This document shows positions 1-5,982 of a stretch of DNA of 10,231 nt, one piece after another (within the stretch, counting starts at the first letter, position 1; every line of letters begins with the position of its first letter). Made by a program: the position numbers and the translations under genes. This DNA is from an uncultured Oscillospiraceae bacterium (lineage in GTDB: Bacteria > Bacillota > Clostridia > Oscillospirales > Oscillospiraceae). The notes below the pieces were generated by a model that was given only the letters and a program-made list of their open reading frames with translations, ran no database searches and had not been told where the DNA came from. The stretch lies in contig CAKUAM010000072.1 in assembly GCA_934636305.1 (NCBI GenBank), positions 1 to 10,231 of the forward strand. The letters are read 5' to 3'.

Positions 1-73
1 TAGCGGCAATCTGACTCGAACAGATGACACTCCGGGTATGAACCGAATGCTCTACCAACTGAGCTATGCCGCC
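1..73 (-). tRNA. tRNA-Met (CAU), elongator type
   Basis: Read on the minus strand, this folds as a complete 73-nt tRNA cloverleaf. The acceptor is GGCGGCA/TGCCGCT with a G1-U72 pair, the D-arm is GCTC/GAGC, the anticodon stem is TTCGG/CCGGA around loop TTCATAC (anticodon CAU), and the T-arm is ATCTG/CAGAT around TTCGAGT. The anticodon stem lacks the three consecutive G-C pairs of initiator tRNA, so elongator Met is preferred. A lysidine-type Ile(CAU) tRNA is less likely because the GGTTCATACCC core is typical of elongator Met. The discriminator A is the first base of the window, so whether CCA is encoded cannot be seen. Confidence 0.95.
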
Positions 74-105
74 ATACAATTGCGCTGTATCTCACAGCAC
101 GATGT

Positions 106-134
106 ATTATAAAAGATAAACTCCAATTTGTCAA
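106..134 (-). promoter_or_regulatory. Consensus sigma-A promoter for tRNA-Met
   Basis: On the minus strand a perfect TTGACA (129-134) is followed, after 17 bp, by a perfect TATAAT (106-111). Transcription would start near position 99, about 25 nt before the tRNA-Met. A full consensus match is typical of stable-RNA genes. It lies just downstream of the mtaB stop codon, where no hairpin terminator is visible, so mtaB transcripts may also run through into the tRNA. Confidence 0.85.
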
Positions 135-162
135 CCGGTTTTTTTCATTTTTCTGAATTTTC

Positions 163-1449
163 TCAGATCAGCTCACCGGTCACACCATCACGGTACAGCC
201 GCGTCACGCGAACCGCGCGAACCTGATTATGCAGTGCCTGTCCGCTGGCATATACCTTCACATAGTTCCTCGCGTGCCCGGAGAACATGCCGTCCTCCTC
301 CTGTTCAAAGAGCACCTGCTGCGTCGTACCGAGCATCGCCTCATGATAGCTTGTTTCCAGCTCTGCCGCTACGCCCGCGGCCTCGGCAGCGCGGCGCTCC
401 TTAACAACATTCGGAATCTGATCCGGCATGGCCGCTGCCGGCGTCCCCTTGCGCCTGGAATATGGGAAGATATGGAACGCAGACAGGCCGCACGTCTGCA
501 GGAAGGCCAGTGATGCGGCAAACTCCGCCTCCGTCTCCCCCGGGAACCCCACAATCAGATCCGTCGTCACCGCGCAGCCGGGAAAATACTGCCGCAGCAG
601 CTGTACGCTCGTCAGATAGCGGGCCGTATCATATTTCCGGTGCATCCGCTGCAGCACCGTGTCCGAGCCCGACTGCAGGCTCAGATGGAACTGCGGGCAG
701 AGATTTTCACACCCGGCCAGCGTTTGGCAGAATGCCTCGTCAATCGTCCGCGGCTCCAGAGAGCCCAGCCGGATGCGCACCTGCGGCACCGCCTGGCAGA
801 TCGCCAGCAGAAGCTCGCGCAGACTGCTGCCATTTTTCCATTCCCATCCCCAGGAGGAAATTTCAATGCCATTGATGACAATCTCCCGGTAGCCCTCGTC
901 CGCAAGCTGCTTTGCCTGCACCACGGCCGCATCCAGCGGCATGGAGCGCACCCGGCCGCGCGCATAGGGAATGATACAGTAGGTGCAGAAGTTGTTGCAG
1001 CCGTCCTCCACCTTCAAAAGCGCACGCGTGCGTGCGGCAAGCCCGCCCGCCGGCAAAATCTCAAAGGTGCGCGGCTTCCCCGCATCATCCACGCAATCCC
1101 ATTTCTGCCGCGTCCTGCAGGCCTCGATCATATGCCGGACAAACGCCTCGCGCCCGTCTGTCCCGATCAGCACATCCACATCCAGACTGCGGATCTCGTC
1201 CGGGCTGCTCTGCGCGTAGCAGCCGCACACCCCCAGCGCTGCGTCGGGATTGAGCTTGCGGACGCGGCGGATGGCATTGCGTGATTTCTTGTCAGACACC
1301 GCCGTTACCGTGCAGGTATTGATGATATAGCCGTCGCAGATCTCGTCAAAGGAGCCCAGTGTATGGCCCTCGCGTACCAGCAGCTGCTGCATCGCCTGCG
1401 TCTCATATTGATTGACCTTACAGCCAAGTGTATAGAAGGCAAATTTCAT
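163..1449 (-). CDS. mtaB: tRNA t6A37 methylthiotransferase MtaB
   Basis: Radical-SAM enzyme that adds a methylthio group to t6A37 in ANN-decoding tRNAs, giving ms2t6A. The 428-aa protein has the three-part family layout. The N-terminal UPF0004 domain (about 1-115) carries the first cluster cysteines C10 (TLGCKVNQ), C46 (NTCTV) and C77 (CGCYAQ). The radical-SAM core has the Cx3Cx2C triad C151/C155/C158 (CNNFCTYC). The C-terminal TRAM domain starts near 370. The KVNQYE and NTCTV signatures point to MtaB rather than MiaB or RimO. The open frame extends 33 codons upstream, but MKFAFYTLGCK at 1449 is the conserved family start and has GGTGG upstream. The extension is lysine- and phenylalanine-rich AT DNA that looks like promoter sequence. 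The gene is single and divergent from the HPr-like gene. Confidence 0.94.
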   Translation of the reverse strand: MKFAFYTLGCKVNQYETQAMQQLLVREGHTLGSFDEICDGYIINTCTVTAVSDKKSRNAIRRVRKLNPDAALGVCGCYAQSSPDEIRSLDVDVLIGTDGREAFVRHMIEACRTRQKWDCVDDAGKPRTFEILPAGGLAARTRALLKVEDGCNNFCTYCIIPYARGRVRSMPLDAAVVQAKQLADEGYREIVINGIEISSWGWEWKNGSSLRELLLAICQAVPQVRIRLGSLEPRTIDEAFCQTLAGCENLCPQFHLSLQSGSDTVLQRMHRKYDTARYLTSVQLLRQYFPGCAVTTDLIVGFPGETEAEFAASLAFLQTCGLSAFHIFPYSRRKGTPAAAMPDQIPNVVKERRAAEAAGVAAELETSYHEAMLGTTQQVLFEQEEDGMFSGHARNYVKVYASGQALHNQVRAVRVTRLYRDGVTGELI

Positions 1450-1527
1450 AGGTAAAACCACCAAAAGCATCGAAAATGCACAAAATAGCTTTGTATTTTT
1501 TGTGAATAGTATAAAACAGGAATTTCG

Positions 1528-1533
1528 ATTATA
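1528..1533 (-). promoter_or_regulatory. Possible -10 element for mtaB
   Basis: A TATAAT hexamer lies on the minus strand about 80 bp upstream of the mtaB ATG, in the AT-rich divergent region. No convincing -35 hexamer sits 16-18 bp further upstream, so this is tentative. The 218-bp gap between mtaB and the HPr-like gene holds nothing else coding. Confidence 0.3.
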
Positions 1534-1583
1534 CTTAATAAAAGTCACATAAATGACTCAGTTGCTATCAGAATCATCCCCAT

Positions 1584-1605
1584 GCCGACAGATCGCGCTG
1601 TCGGC
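1584..1605 (+). repeat. 8-bp perfect dyad upstream of the HPr-like gene
   Basis: GCCGACAG (1584-1591) and CTGTCGGC (1598-1605) form a perfect inverted repeat around a 6-nt loop, about 60 bp before the HPr-like start codon. No T-run follows, so it is not a standard terminator. It could be an operator or a leader hairpin. No function is assigned. Confidence 0.4.
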
Positions 1606-1667
1606 TCTGCATACTCATTATACCCGAACATACCCCGGTTGTACAGTCCATTGCAGGAGGATTTTCC

Positions 1668-1913
1668 GTGAAAGAGTTTACTGTCAGGTTCTTTTCTGTG
1701 AACGAGATTGCCCAGTTTGCCACCATTGCTAACAGGCAGTCCTTTCCCGTGCATTTTAACTATAAGGATTCCAAGCTCGACGCGAAATCGCTTCTGAGCC
1801 TGTGCGCGCTGCCGCTGCAGACGCCTGTGACGGTTCTGGTGCCGCAGAATGCCGACTGTACACAGTTTGCCGAGCAAATTGCAGAATTTCGCTGTGATCC
1901 GGCATGTCCGTGA
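1668..1913 (+). CDS. HPr-family protein lacking the phosphorylatable histidine
   Basis: An 81-aa protein that aligns by eye along its whole length with the PTS phosphocarrier HPr. The N-terminal strand is KEFTVRF, and residues 36-50 (KLDAKSLLSLCALPL) match the segment of HPr that holds regulatory Ser46, with S41 at that position after K40. The active-site segment GIHARPAT is replaced by VNEIAQFAT, with E13 where His15 should be, so phosphotransfer from Enzyme I is not expected. It probably has a regulatory or binding role, as proposed for other degenerate HPr paralogues in clostridia; this is inference. The start is GTG at 1668, chosen because a strong GCAGGAGG lies 7-8 nt upstream and the frame begins exactly at the HPr fold. 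It is followed by a hairpin and the carboxypeptidase gene. Confidence 0.75.
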   Translation: MKEFTVRFFSVNEIAQFATIANRQSFPVHFNYKDSKLDAKSLLSLCALPLQTPVTVLVPQNADCTQFAEQIAEFRCDPACP

Positions 1914-1936
1914 CGCTATTTTTTCTGAATACGCCG

Positions 1937-1976
1937 CCCTTTCGTTTCATACGCTTGTACAAATGAAACGGAAGGG
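1937..1976 (+). terminator. Hairpin plus T-run overlapping the carboxypeptidase RBS
   Basis: CCCTTTCGTTTCAT (1937-1950) pairs with ATGAAACGGAAGGG (1963-1976) as a 14-bp stem with one U-G wobble. The 12-nt loop contains the palindrome TTGTACAA, and TGATTTTTT follows. This could be an intrinsic terminator for the HPr-like gene. The same 3' arm contains GGAAGGG, the only plausible Shine-Dalgarno sequence for the ATG at 1986, so the structure could instead control translation. Confidence 0.6.
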
Positions 1977-1985
1977 TGATTTTTT

Positions 1986-3134
1986 ATGAAAAAGCGGCTG
2001 CTCTGCGCGGGGATTGCCTGCGCGCTTCTGCTCTCGCTCACGGGCTATGCAGCGGCTGCAGATCTGCAGCTGCCCTCGCCTTCAAGCATTCTGATGGAGG
2101 CCTCGACCGGCGAAATTCTGTATGAAAACAACGCCCATGAGAAGCTCCGTCCCGCCAGCGTCACAAAAATCATGACGCTGCTTCTTGTCATGGAGGCGCT
2201 GGACAATGGCTCCATTGGCTGGGACGACACCATAACCACCTCCGCCGCAGCCGCGGCCAAGGGCGGCAGCCAGATCTATCTGGAGGAAAACGAGCAGCTG
2301 CCGCTGACGGAAATGCTCAAATCCGTTGTCGTTTCCTCCGCCAACGACTGCGCCTGCGCGCTGGCCGAGCATGTGGCCGGCAGCGAGGCTGCCTTCGTTG
2401 CGCGCATGAACGAACGTGCCGAACAGCTTGGCATGACAGATACGCACTTTGTCAACTGCACCGGACTGGACGATGGCCCGGATGCTGACACACATCTGAC
2501 AACAGCATATGATATTGCGCTCATGTCGCGGGAGCTGTTAACGCACAGCGAGATCAAGCAATACACCACCATCTGGATGGATACCGTCCGTGACGGGCAA
2601 TTCGGCCTTTCCAACACCAACAAGCTCGTCCGCTTCTATGATGGCACAACGGGCCTCAAAACCGGCTACACCTCCGCCGCCGGCTACTGCCTGTCCGCCT
2701 CGGCCGAGCGCGGCGGCATGGAGCTCATTGCAGTCGTGCTGCACTGCGCCAGCTCCTCTGACCGCTTTGAGTCCGCCAAAGCGCTTCTGAACTACGGCTT
2801 TTCCAACTACACGCTCATCCGCCCCGATCCCGCCGGAGAAATTGCGCCGATCCCGGTCATCCTCGGCACCAAGGATTTTGTTACTCCGGTTCCCGCGCAC
2901 GATACGCCCATTCTCACCGAAAAGGCGCTTGCCGCGCAGGTACAAACGCAGATTGAGACGCAGCCGGAGGTCCGCGCCCCTGTTTCGGCCGGGCAGCAGC
3001 TCGGCACCATGCGCATAACCGCCGGTGAGCGGACGCTTGCCGAGATTGCGCTCGTCACCCCGGAGGAGATTCCGGAGCGTACCTGGATGAGTCTTTTTAC
3101 GCAGCTGCTGCGGCACGTCTGCCTGAGTGCATAA
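1986..3134 (+). CDS. D-alanyl-D-alanine carboxypeptidase (peptidase S11, DacA/DacF type)
   Basis: Secreted low-molecular-weight penicillin-binding protein that removes the terminal D-Ala from peptidoglycan stem pentapeptides. A signal peptide (MKKR then a hydrophobic core, about residues 1-25, likely cleaved after AAA) is followed by the S11 catalytic domain. All three motifs are present: SxxK is S58-V-T-K61, SxN is S118-A-N120, and KTG is K225-T-G227. A PBP5-type C-terminal beta domain follows from about 275. At 382 aa it has normal family length. The last residues (TWMSLFTQLLRHV) could form the short amphipathic membrane anchor usual in this family. It lies 72 bp after the HPr-like gene, with no clear promoter of its own, and is convergent with spo0A. 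Which Bacillus paralogue (DacA, DacB or DacF) it matches cannot be decided here. Confidence 0.93.
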   Translation: MKKRLLCAGIACALLLSLTGYAAAADLQLPSPSSILMEASTGEILYENNAHEKLRPASVTKIMTLLLVMEALDNGSIGWDDTITTSAAAAAKGGSQIYLEENEQLPLTEMLKSVVVSSANDCACALAEHVAGSEAAFVARMNERAEQLGMTDTHFVNCTGLDDGPDADTHLTTAYDIALMSRELLTHSEIKQYTTIWMDTVRDGQFGLSNTNKLVRFYDGTTGLKTGYTSAAGYCLSASAERGGMELIAVVLHCASSSDRFESAKALLNYGFSNYTLIRPDPAGEIAPIPVILGTKDFVTPVPAHDTPILTEKALAAQVQTQIETQPEVRAPVSAGQQLGTMRITAGERTLAEIALVTPEEIPERTWMSLFTQLLRHVCLSA

Positions 3135-3215
3135 AAATCTTCATCGCCGGTGGCTGAACCAGTGTAAATTCATATCTGCAGCGCATTTCTTAGTAATCAC
3201 TTTTTATTTTAACAG

Positions 3216-3251
3216 AACAGCAGCCCTGCCGGGTGCGGCAGGGCTGCTGTT
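3216..3251. terminator. Bidirectional terminator between the carboxypeptidase gene and spo0A
   Basis: A perfect 15-bp stem (3216-3230 with 3237-3251) closes a 6-nt loop, GGGTGC. For minus-strand spo0A, which ends 19 bp away, the stem is followed by TCTGTTAAAATAAAAA. For the plus strand it is followed by the weaker T-rich CCATGTTTATTTA. The location between two convergent genes fits use by both. Confidence 0.85.
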
Positions 3252-3269
3252 CCATGTTTATTTACAGGT

Positions 3270-4043
3270 TCAGATAACCTGTCCATTTTTGAGCTGCAGC
3301 TGCAGCTTATCCGCAATCAGCGCAATAAACTCCGAGTTTGTCGGCTTGCCCTTGGTGTTCGATACCGTATACCCAAAGAAACGCTGTAACGTTTCCAAAT
3401 CACCACGATCCCATGCGACCTCAATTGCATGCCGGATGGCGCGCTCCACACGCGATGGCGTCGTTGCAAACGTCTTGGCTACCTGCGGGTACAAAACCTT
3501 CGTAATCGCGTTGATAACATCCATATCCTGCACGGCAATCATGATTGCCTCCCGCAGATACTGATATCCCTTGATGTGTGCCGGAACGCCAATTTCATGG
3601 ATGATGGAGGTCACCATCGCTTCAATATTGACCTCCTGCCGGCGCTGGGCATTCTTGCGCAGCTGACCCTCCACCGCTGTCATTTCATGCACACGCTCGG
3701 CCACGGCGTCAAGCTCACAGGGCTTGCTCATAAAATACTGCACGCCGAGCGAAGCCGCCATGTTGGAAACATATTCCGTCATGAATCCGGTCAGCACCAG
3801 CGCCGCCGGCGGCTTGTCCATTTCCCTGGCCCGCTTGAGCACTGTAATGCCGTCAAGCTTTGCCAGCATCAGATCCAGGACCAGCACATCCGGCTGTACT
3901 GCGCGCATCAGCTCCAACGCGCGCTGTCCGTCTGCAGCTACCCCTGCGACCTCATAGCCAGGCACCTGCTCCAATCTTCTCTTCAGGTGATCGCAAAATT
4001 CCTCATTTCCGTCTGCGATCAGAATTTTGACACGGTTTTCCAT
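3270..4043 (-). CDS. spo0A: Sporulation master regulator Spo0A
   Basis: DNA-binding response regulator that, when phosphorylated, switches on sporulation genes by binding 0A boxes. The 257-aa protein has a receiver domain (about 4-122) with phospho-acceptor D57 (LVLDLML), T85 and K107 (SKP). A Spo0A_C domain follows (about 143-252) with the hallmark segments [45 protein letters not shown] (recognition helix) and KPTNSEFIA. Two receiver positions are atypical: the usual acidic pair is ADGN (D11-G12), and the conserved Pro after the phospho-Asp loop is Ala61. The start has GAGGAGAGG 6 nt upstream. The leader carries a small dyad, GTGTCAGACAC (4071-4081). The gene is monocistronic here, and spoIVB, often adjacent in Bacilli, is absent from the window. 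Confidence 0.97.
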   Translation of the reverse strand: MENRVKILIADGNEEFCDHLKRRLEQVPGYEVAGVAADGQRALELMRAVQPDVLVLDLMLAKLDGITVLKRAREMDKPPAALVLTGFMTEYVSNMAASLGVQYFMSKPCELDAVAERVHEMTAVEGQLRKNAQRRQEVNIEAMVTSIIHEIGVPAHIKGYQYLREAIMIAVQDMDVINAITKVLYPQVAKTFATTPSRVERAIRHAIEVAWDRGDLETLQRFFGYTVSNTKGKPTNSEFIALIADKLQLQLKNGQVI

Positions 4044-4108
4044 TTTTGACCTCTCCTCATCATATGGTATGTGTCAGACACTGACTGATTTATCGCTGCG
4101 ACAACAGT

Positions 4109-4137
4109 AATATAGCATAAAATATAATTATTTTCAA
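4109..4137 (-). promoter_or_regulatory. spo0A-proximal promoter
   Basis: On the minus strand TTGAAA (4132-4137) and TATATT (4109-4114) are separated by 17 bp. The predicted start near 4102 gives a 5' leader of about 60 nt. It reads as a sigma-A promoter; no sigma-H pattern was recognised. Confidence 0.7.
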
Positions 4138-4166
4138 TTGTTTTTATGTAAATAATATCCAATTTT

Positions 4167-4183
4167 CTCGACATGCTTCGACT
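4167..4183 (-). promoter_or_regulatory. Tandem 0A-box-like sites upstream of spo0A
   Basis: On the minus strand AGTCGAA (4177-4183) and TGTCGAG (4167-4173) each match the Spo0A box TGTCGAA at 6 of 7 positions. They are in the same orientation and 10 bp apart, the spacing at which Spo0A is known to bind tandem boxes. A third 6/7 match, TGTCGCA, lies at 4097-4103 near the proximal start site. Autoregulation is inferred. Confidence 0.55.
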
Positions 4184-4248
4184 GTGCAAATCCGCCGATC
4201 CGGCCGGCATATTCCATCGTTACACCGTTGCTGGAATAAAGTAGCTAT

Positions 4249-4278
4249 ATTATACGGTCGTATGTTCGAGTATGTCAA
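4249..4278 (-). promoter_or_regulatory. Distal consensus promoter upstream of spo0A
   Basis: On the minus strand a perfect TTGACA (4273-4278) and a perfect TATAAT (4249-4254) are separated by 18 bp. A start near 4242 would give spo0A a leader of about 200 nt that passes through the tandem 0A-box-like sites and the proximal promoter. No supported small gene lies in that leader. Confidence 0.75.
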
Positions 4279-4339
4279 CATGTTTTTACATTTTCTATAA
4301 TTTATTTGAAATTTTTTCTTTATTTTGAACATTCTGCAC

Positions 4340-4377
4340 AAAACCCCGGATGCGCATCCAGTCGCATCCGGGGTTTT
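4340..4377. terminator. Intrinsic terminator of the CFI-box gene
   Basis: AAAACCCCGGATGCG (4340-4354) pairs perfectly with CGCATCCGGGGTTTT (4363-4377) around an 8-nt loop. Read on the minus strand it follows the CFI-box gene stop by about 30 bp and has the classic A-stem-T form. A T-run also follows on the plus strand, so it could act in both directions, although no plus-strand gene enters it. Confidence 0.85.
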
Positions 4378-4409
4378 CACACTTTTTTTCGTTAAGAAAC
4401 AGCAAAAAA

Positions 4410-5321
4410 TCAGCTTAAATACTGTTTTTCCAAATCCCGCACCATCTGCACATAACGCGTCTTGCAGCTCTCATAGCGGCCGGCCTGCAGATCCGCATAG
4501 CAGGGCTCCAGATACGTCTGGCGGATCTTTGCATAGCTCTCGTGCCGGTCCGAACAGGTATTGATGCAGGTGACAATGCCGGGAGCAATATTATAATACT
4601 CCTCAATGAGCGCCCGGCCATCCGGCTGCTTCATCAGATAGCCATCGCGGAATGCGCGGAAGGCCGTCAGCTCCTCGCAGTCATCCGGCTTGCCAAGCTC
4701 CTGGCACACCGCTGTGGTAATGAAACACAGGCCAAGGAATTTTTTGCGGAATCCACCGGTAATGGACTCGTAATCGCCCAGATAGAACGGGGATTTCGGA
4801 TAGCGCTCCACCCATTTTTTCTGCACAATGGAGACAAACTCCTCACTGACCGGCAGCTGCTGCTTGCGAACCATCGGCACAAAGAACACCGCAAGGATGA
4901 TCTTCTCATCCTCCATATCTCCCTTGCCCTTCCATCCGGCTGCGAGCTCCTGCAAAAACGTCTCCGCCGCCCGCTCCAGAAGCTCCGTCTGCCGTTCCTC
5001 CGGGACACCGCGGGAAAGCTCCGCAATTACCGGTGCGCAGCCTGCCTCGTACACGTCAAACGCGTCAGCAAACACATCACGCAGGATTTTCTTCTGGTAG
5101 CCGCGGAAATTCGTGATGCACCACGCAAGTCTTGATACCGCGTGTGCGTAATATTCCGCCTGCGCATCTTCAGACACAGCCGTAGCCTCTTGCGGCGTCT
5201 GCAGCTGCTGCTGTGTCAGCCGCGCGCCGCAGTACATGCACGAAAAGCTCTCCAGCTCTGCCGGGATCTGCAGCGCATGGCCGCACTGCGGACACTTTCC
5301 TGCAATCATTGTTTCTTCCAT
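4410..5321 (-). CDS. Zinc-ribbon protein with CFI-box C-terminal domain, function unknown
   Basis: A 303-aa cytoplasmic-looking protein with no signal peptide or membrane segment. The N-terminus is a four-cysteine zinc ribbon (C10-P-Q-C13 and C28-M-Y-C31). A middle helical region (about 50-195) is not recognised. Near the C-terminus is CFITTAVC (C199 to C206), followed by C215, FRAFRDGYL (221-229) and further cysteines to C286. This matches the motif known as the CFI-box C-terminal domain (CFIATA-type, then xxFRDxYL), whose biochemical role is not established. The start could be Met1 at 5321 or Met5 at 5309; GGAAG lies 5 nt before Met5, while Met1 has only a weak GGAAAG. The gene is single, with its own promoter and terminator. 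Metal or nucleic-acid binding is possible for the ribbon, but no substrate can be named. Confidence 0.8.
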   Translation of the reverse strand: MEETMIAGKCPQCGHALQIPAELESFSCMYCGARLTQQQLQTPQEATAVSEDAQAEYYAHAVSRLAWCITNFRGYQKKILRDVFADAFDVYEAGCAPVIAELSRGVPEERQTELLERAAETFLQELAAGWKGKGDMEDEKIILAVFFVPMVRKQQLPVSEEFVSIVQKKWVERYPKSPFYLGDYESITGGFRKKFLGLCFITTAVCQELGKPDDCEELTAFRAFRDGYLMKQPDGRALIEEYYNIAPGIVTCINTCSDRHESYAKIRQTYLEPCYADLQAGRYESCKTRYVQMVRDLEKQYLS

Positions 5322-5360
5322 AGGTGCACCAACTTTCCTGTCTGTCGAGTTATTTTTCTT

Positions 5361-5389
5361 ATTTTTTCACATTTCCCCGCCGCTGTCAA
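5361..5389 (-). promoter_or_regulatory. Candidate promoter of the CFI-box gene
   Basis: A perfect TTGACA (5384-5389, minus strand) is followed at 17 bp by AAAAAT (5361-5366), a 4/6 match to the -10. The predicted start is near 5354, giving a leader of about 33 nt. A TGTCGAG-like 0A box (5343-5349, plus strand) lies just downstream of the start. Confidence 0.5.
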
Positions 5390-5940
5390 GTCAAAGCTGC
5401 GCCGCCGGCCGCTGGAGACTGGTCTGTCAATAATTGCAGCTGCAGCAAATACGCCTCCAGCGCGGCAAAAGCAGCTTGAACAATCAGAAACGACTTATAT
5501 GAACAGGGCACTTCAATACCTGGTAACCCTGGCATTCCTCCGGCGGCCCCAGCTTTTCCGCCTTGCCGGAAAAGATGGAGGAGAAAAGGGGCGCCGGGTG
5601 CGTTTGGTGCATCCCGCAACTGCGTTCAGGCAGGAACCGGATATGATAGAACGCATATCGCACCACCTCACCCTACTGAATCTGACTGCGCGCCGCCCGT
5701 CATTTCGGAATCAGATCTGACAGCAGTTACGTCTCAATTACTGCAGTAAATCCATACTGCAAATAAAATCTGTTACGCAGTGCGTATTCGCCTGAGTCTG
5801 CTAGGCGACGCGGGAAAGATCCAGGAAAACCGAAGGAGCAACCAAACCGCAAACCAGCAAAGCGTTTGCGGTCTGAAAAGGAAGAAGCGGACACACTGCC
5901 GGGAGCATACACATCTGCAGGCACAAACGCCAGCATTCTG
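5390..5940. other. Gene-poor interval with several inverted repeats
   Basis: About 550 bp between the CFI-box promoter and the terminator of the sigma operon. Open frames of 60-77 codons exist on both strands. None has a good Shine-Dalgarno site with a standard start codon or a recognisable protein sequence, so none is called. Visible dyads are CTTTTCCG/CGGAAAAG (5553-5574), GATATG/CATATC (5640-5659), TCAGATCTGA (5711-5720), TTACTGCAGTAA (5738-5749) and ACCGCAAAC/GTTTGCGGT (5846-5872). No riboswitch or known RNA family was recognised. It may be decayed coding sequence or an unrecognised RNA. Confidence 0.5.
5846..5872. repeat. 9-bp perfect inverted repeat
   Basis: ACCGCAAAC (5846-5854) and GTTTGCGGT (5864-5872) flank a 9-nt loop, CAGCAAAGC. 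It is the longest perfect dyad inside the gene-poor interval. No T-run follows on either strand, so it is not a typical terminator. Confidence 0.45.
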
Positions 5941-5982
5941 CCATAAAAGCTGCGCTGCCATCTGGCAGCGTAGCTTTTATGG
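5941..5982 (-). terminator. Terminator of the dCMP deaminase-dusB-sigma-anti-sigma operon
   Basis: Two 20-nt arms (5941-5960 and 5963-5982) pair with only one G-U wobble and a tiny loop. Read on the minus strand, AAAAGC opens the stem and GCTTTT closes it, the classic intrinsic terminator form. The stem includes the stop codon TAA (5977-5979) of the anti-sigma gene. Confidence 0.85.

Noticed and set aside
1450..1548. 33-codon N-terminal extension of MtaB
   Set aside because: It is AT-rich, not family-like, and ends exactly at the conserved MKFAFYTLGCK start, which has its own ribosome-binding site. It is read as the promoter region.
4019..4210. 63-codon frame in the spo0A leader
   Set aside because: It has no ribosome-binding site, AT-rich promoter-like codons, and overlap with the spo0A start and promoter.
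5386..5619. 77-codon minus-strand frame (TTG start)
   Set aside because: It has no ribosome-binding site, a stop two codons upstream and no recognisable sequence. It was left as part of the gene-poor interval.
5780..5875. Possible riboswitch suggested by ACCGAAGGAGCAACC
   Set aside because: The phrase resembles part of the glycine aptamer, but the conserved CUCUCAGG segment and paired elements are missing, and no gene follows on the plus strand.
5727..5936. 69-codon minus-strand frame ending RFYLQYGF, slightly reminiscent of an acetyltransferase tail
   Set aside because: Only a few residues match the FYxxxGF pattern, no upstream domain is present in any frame, and there is no Shine-Dalgarno site.
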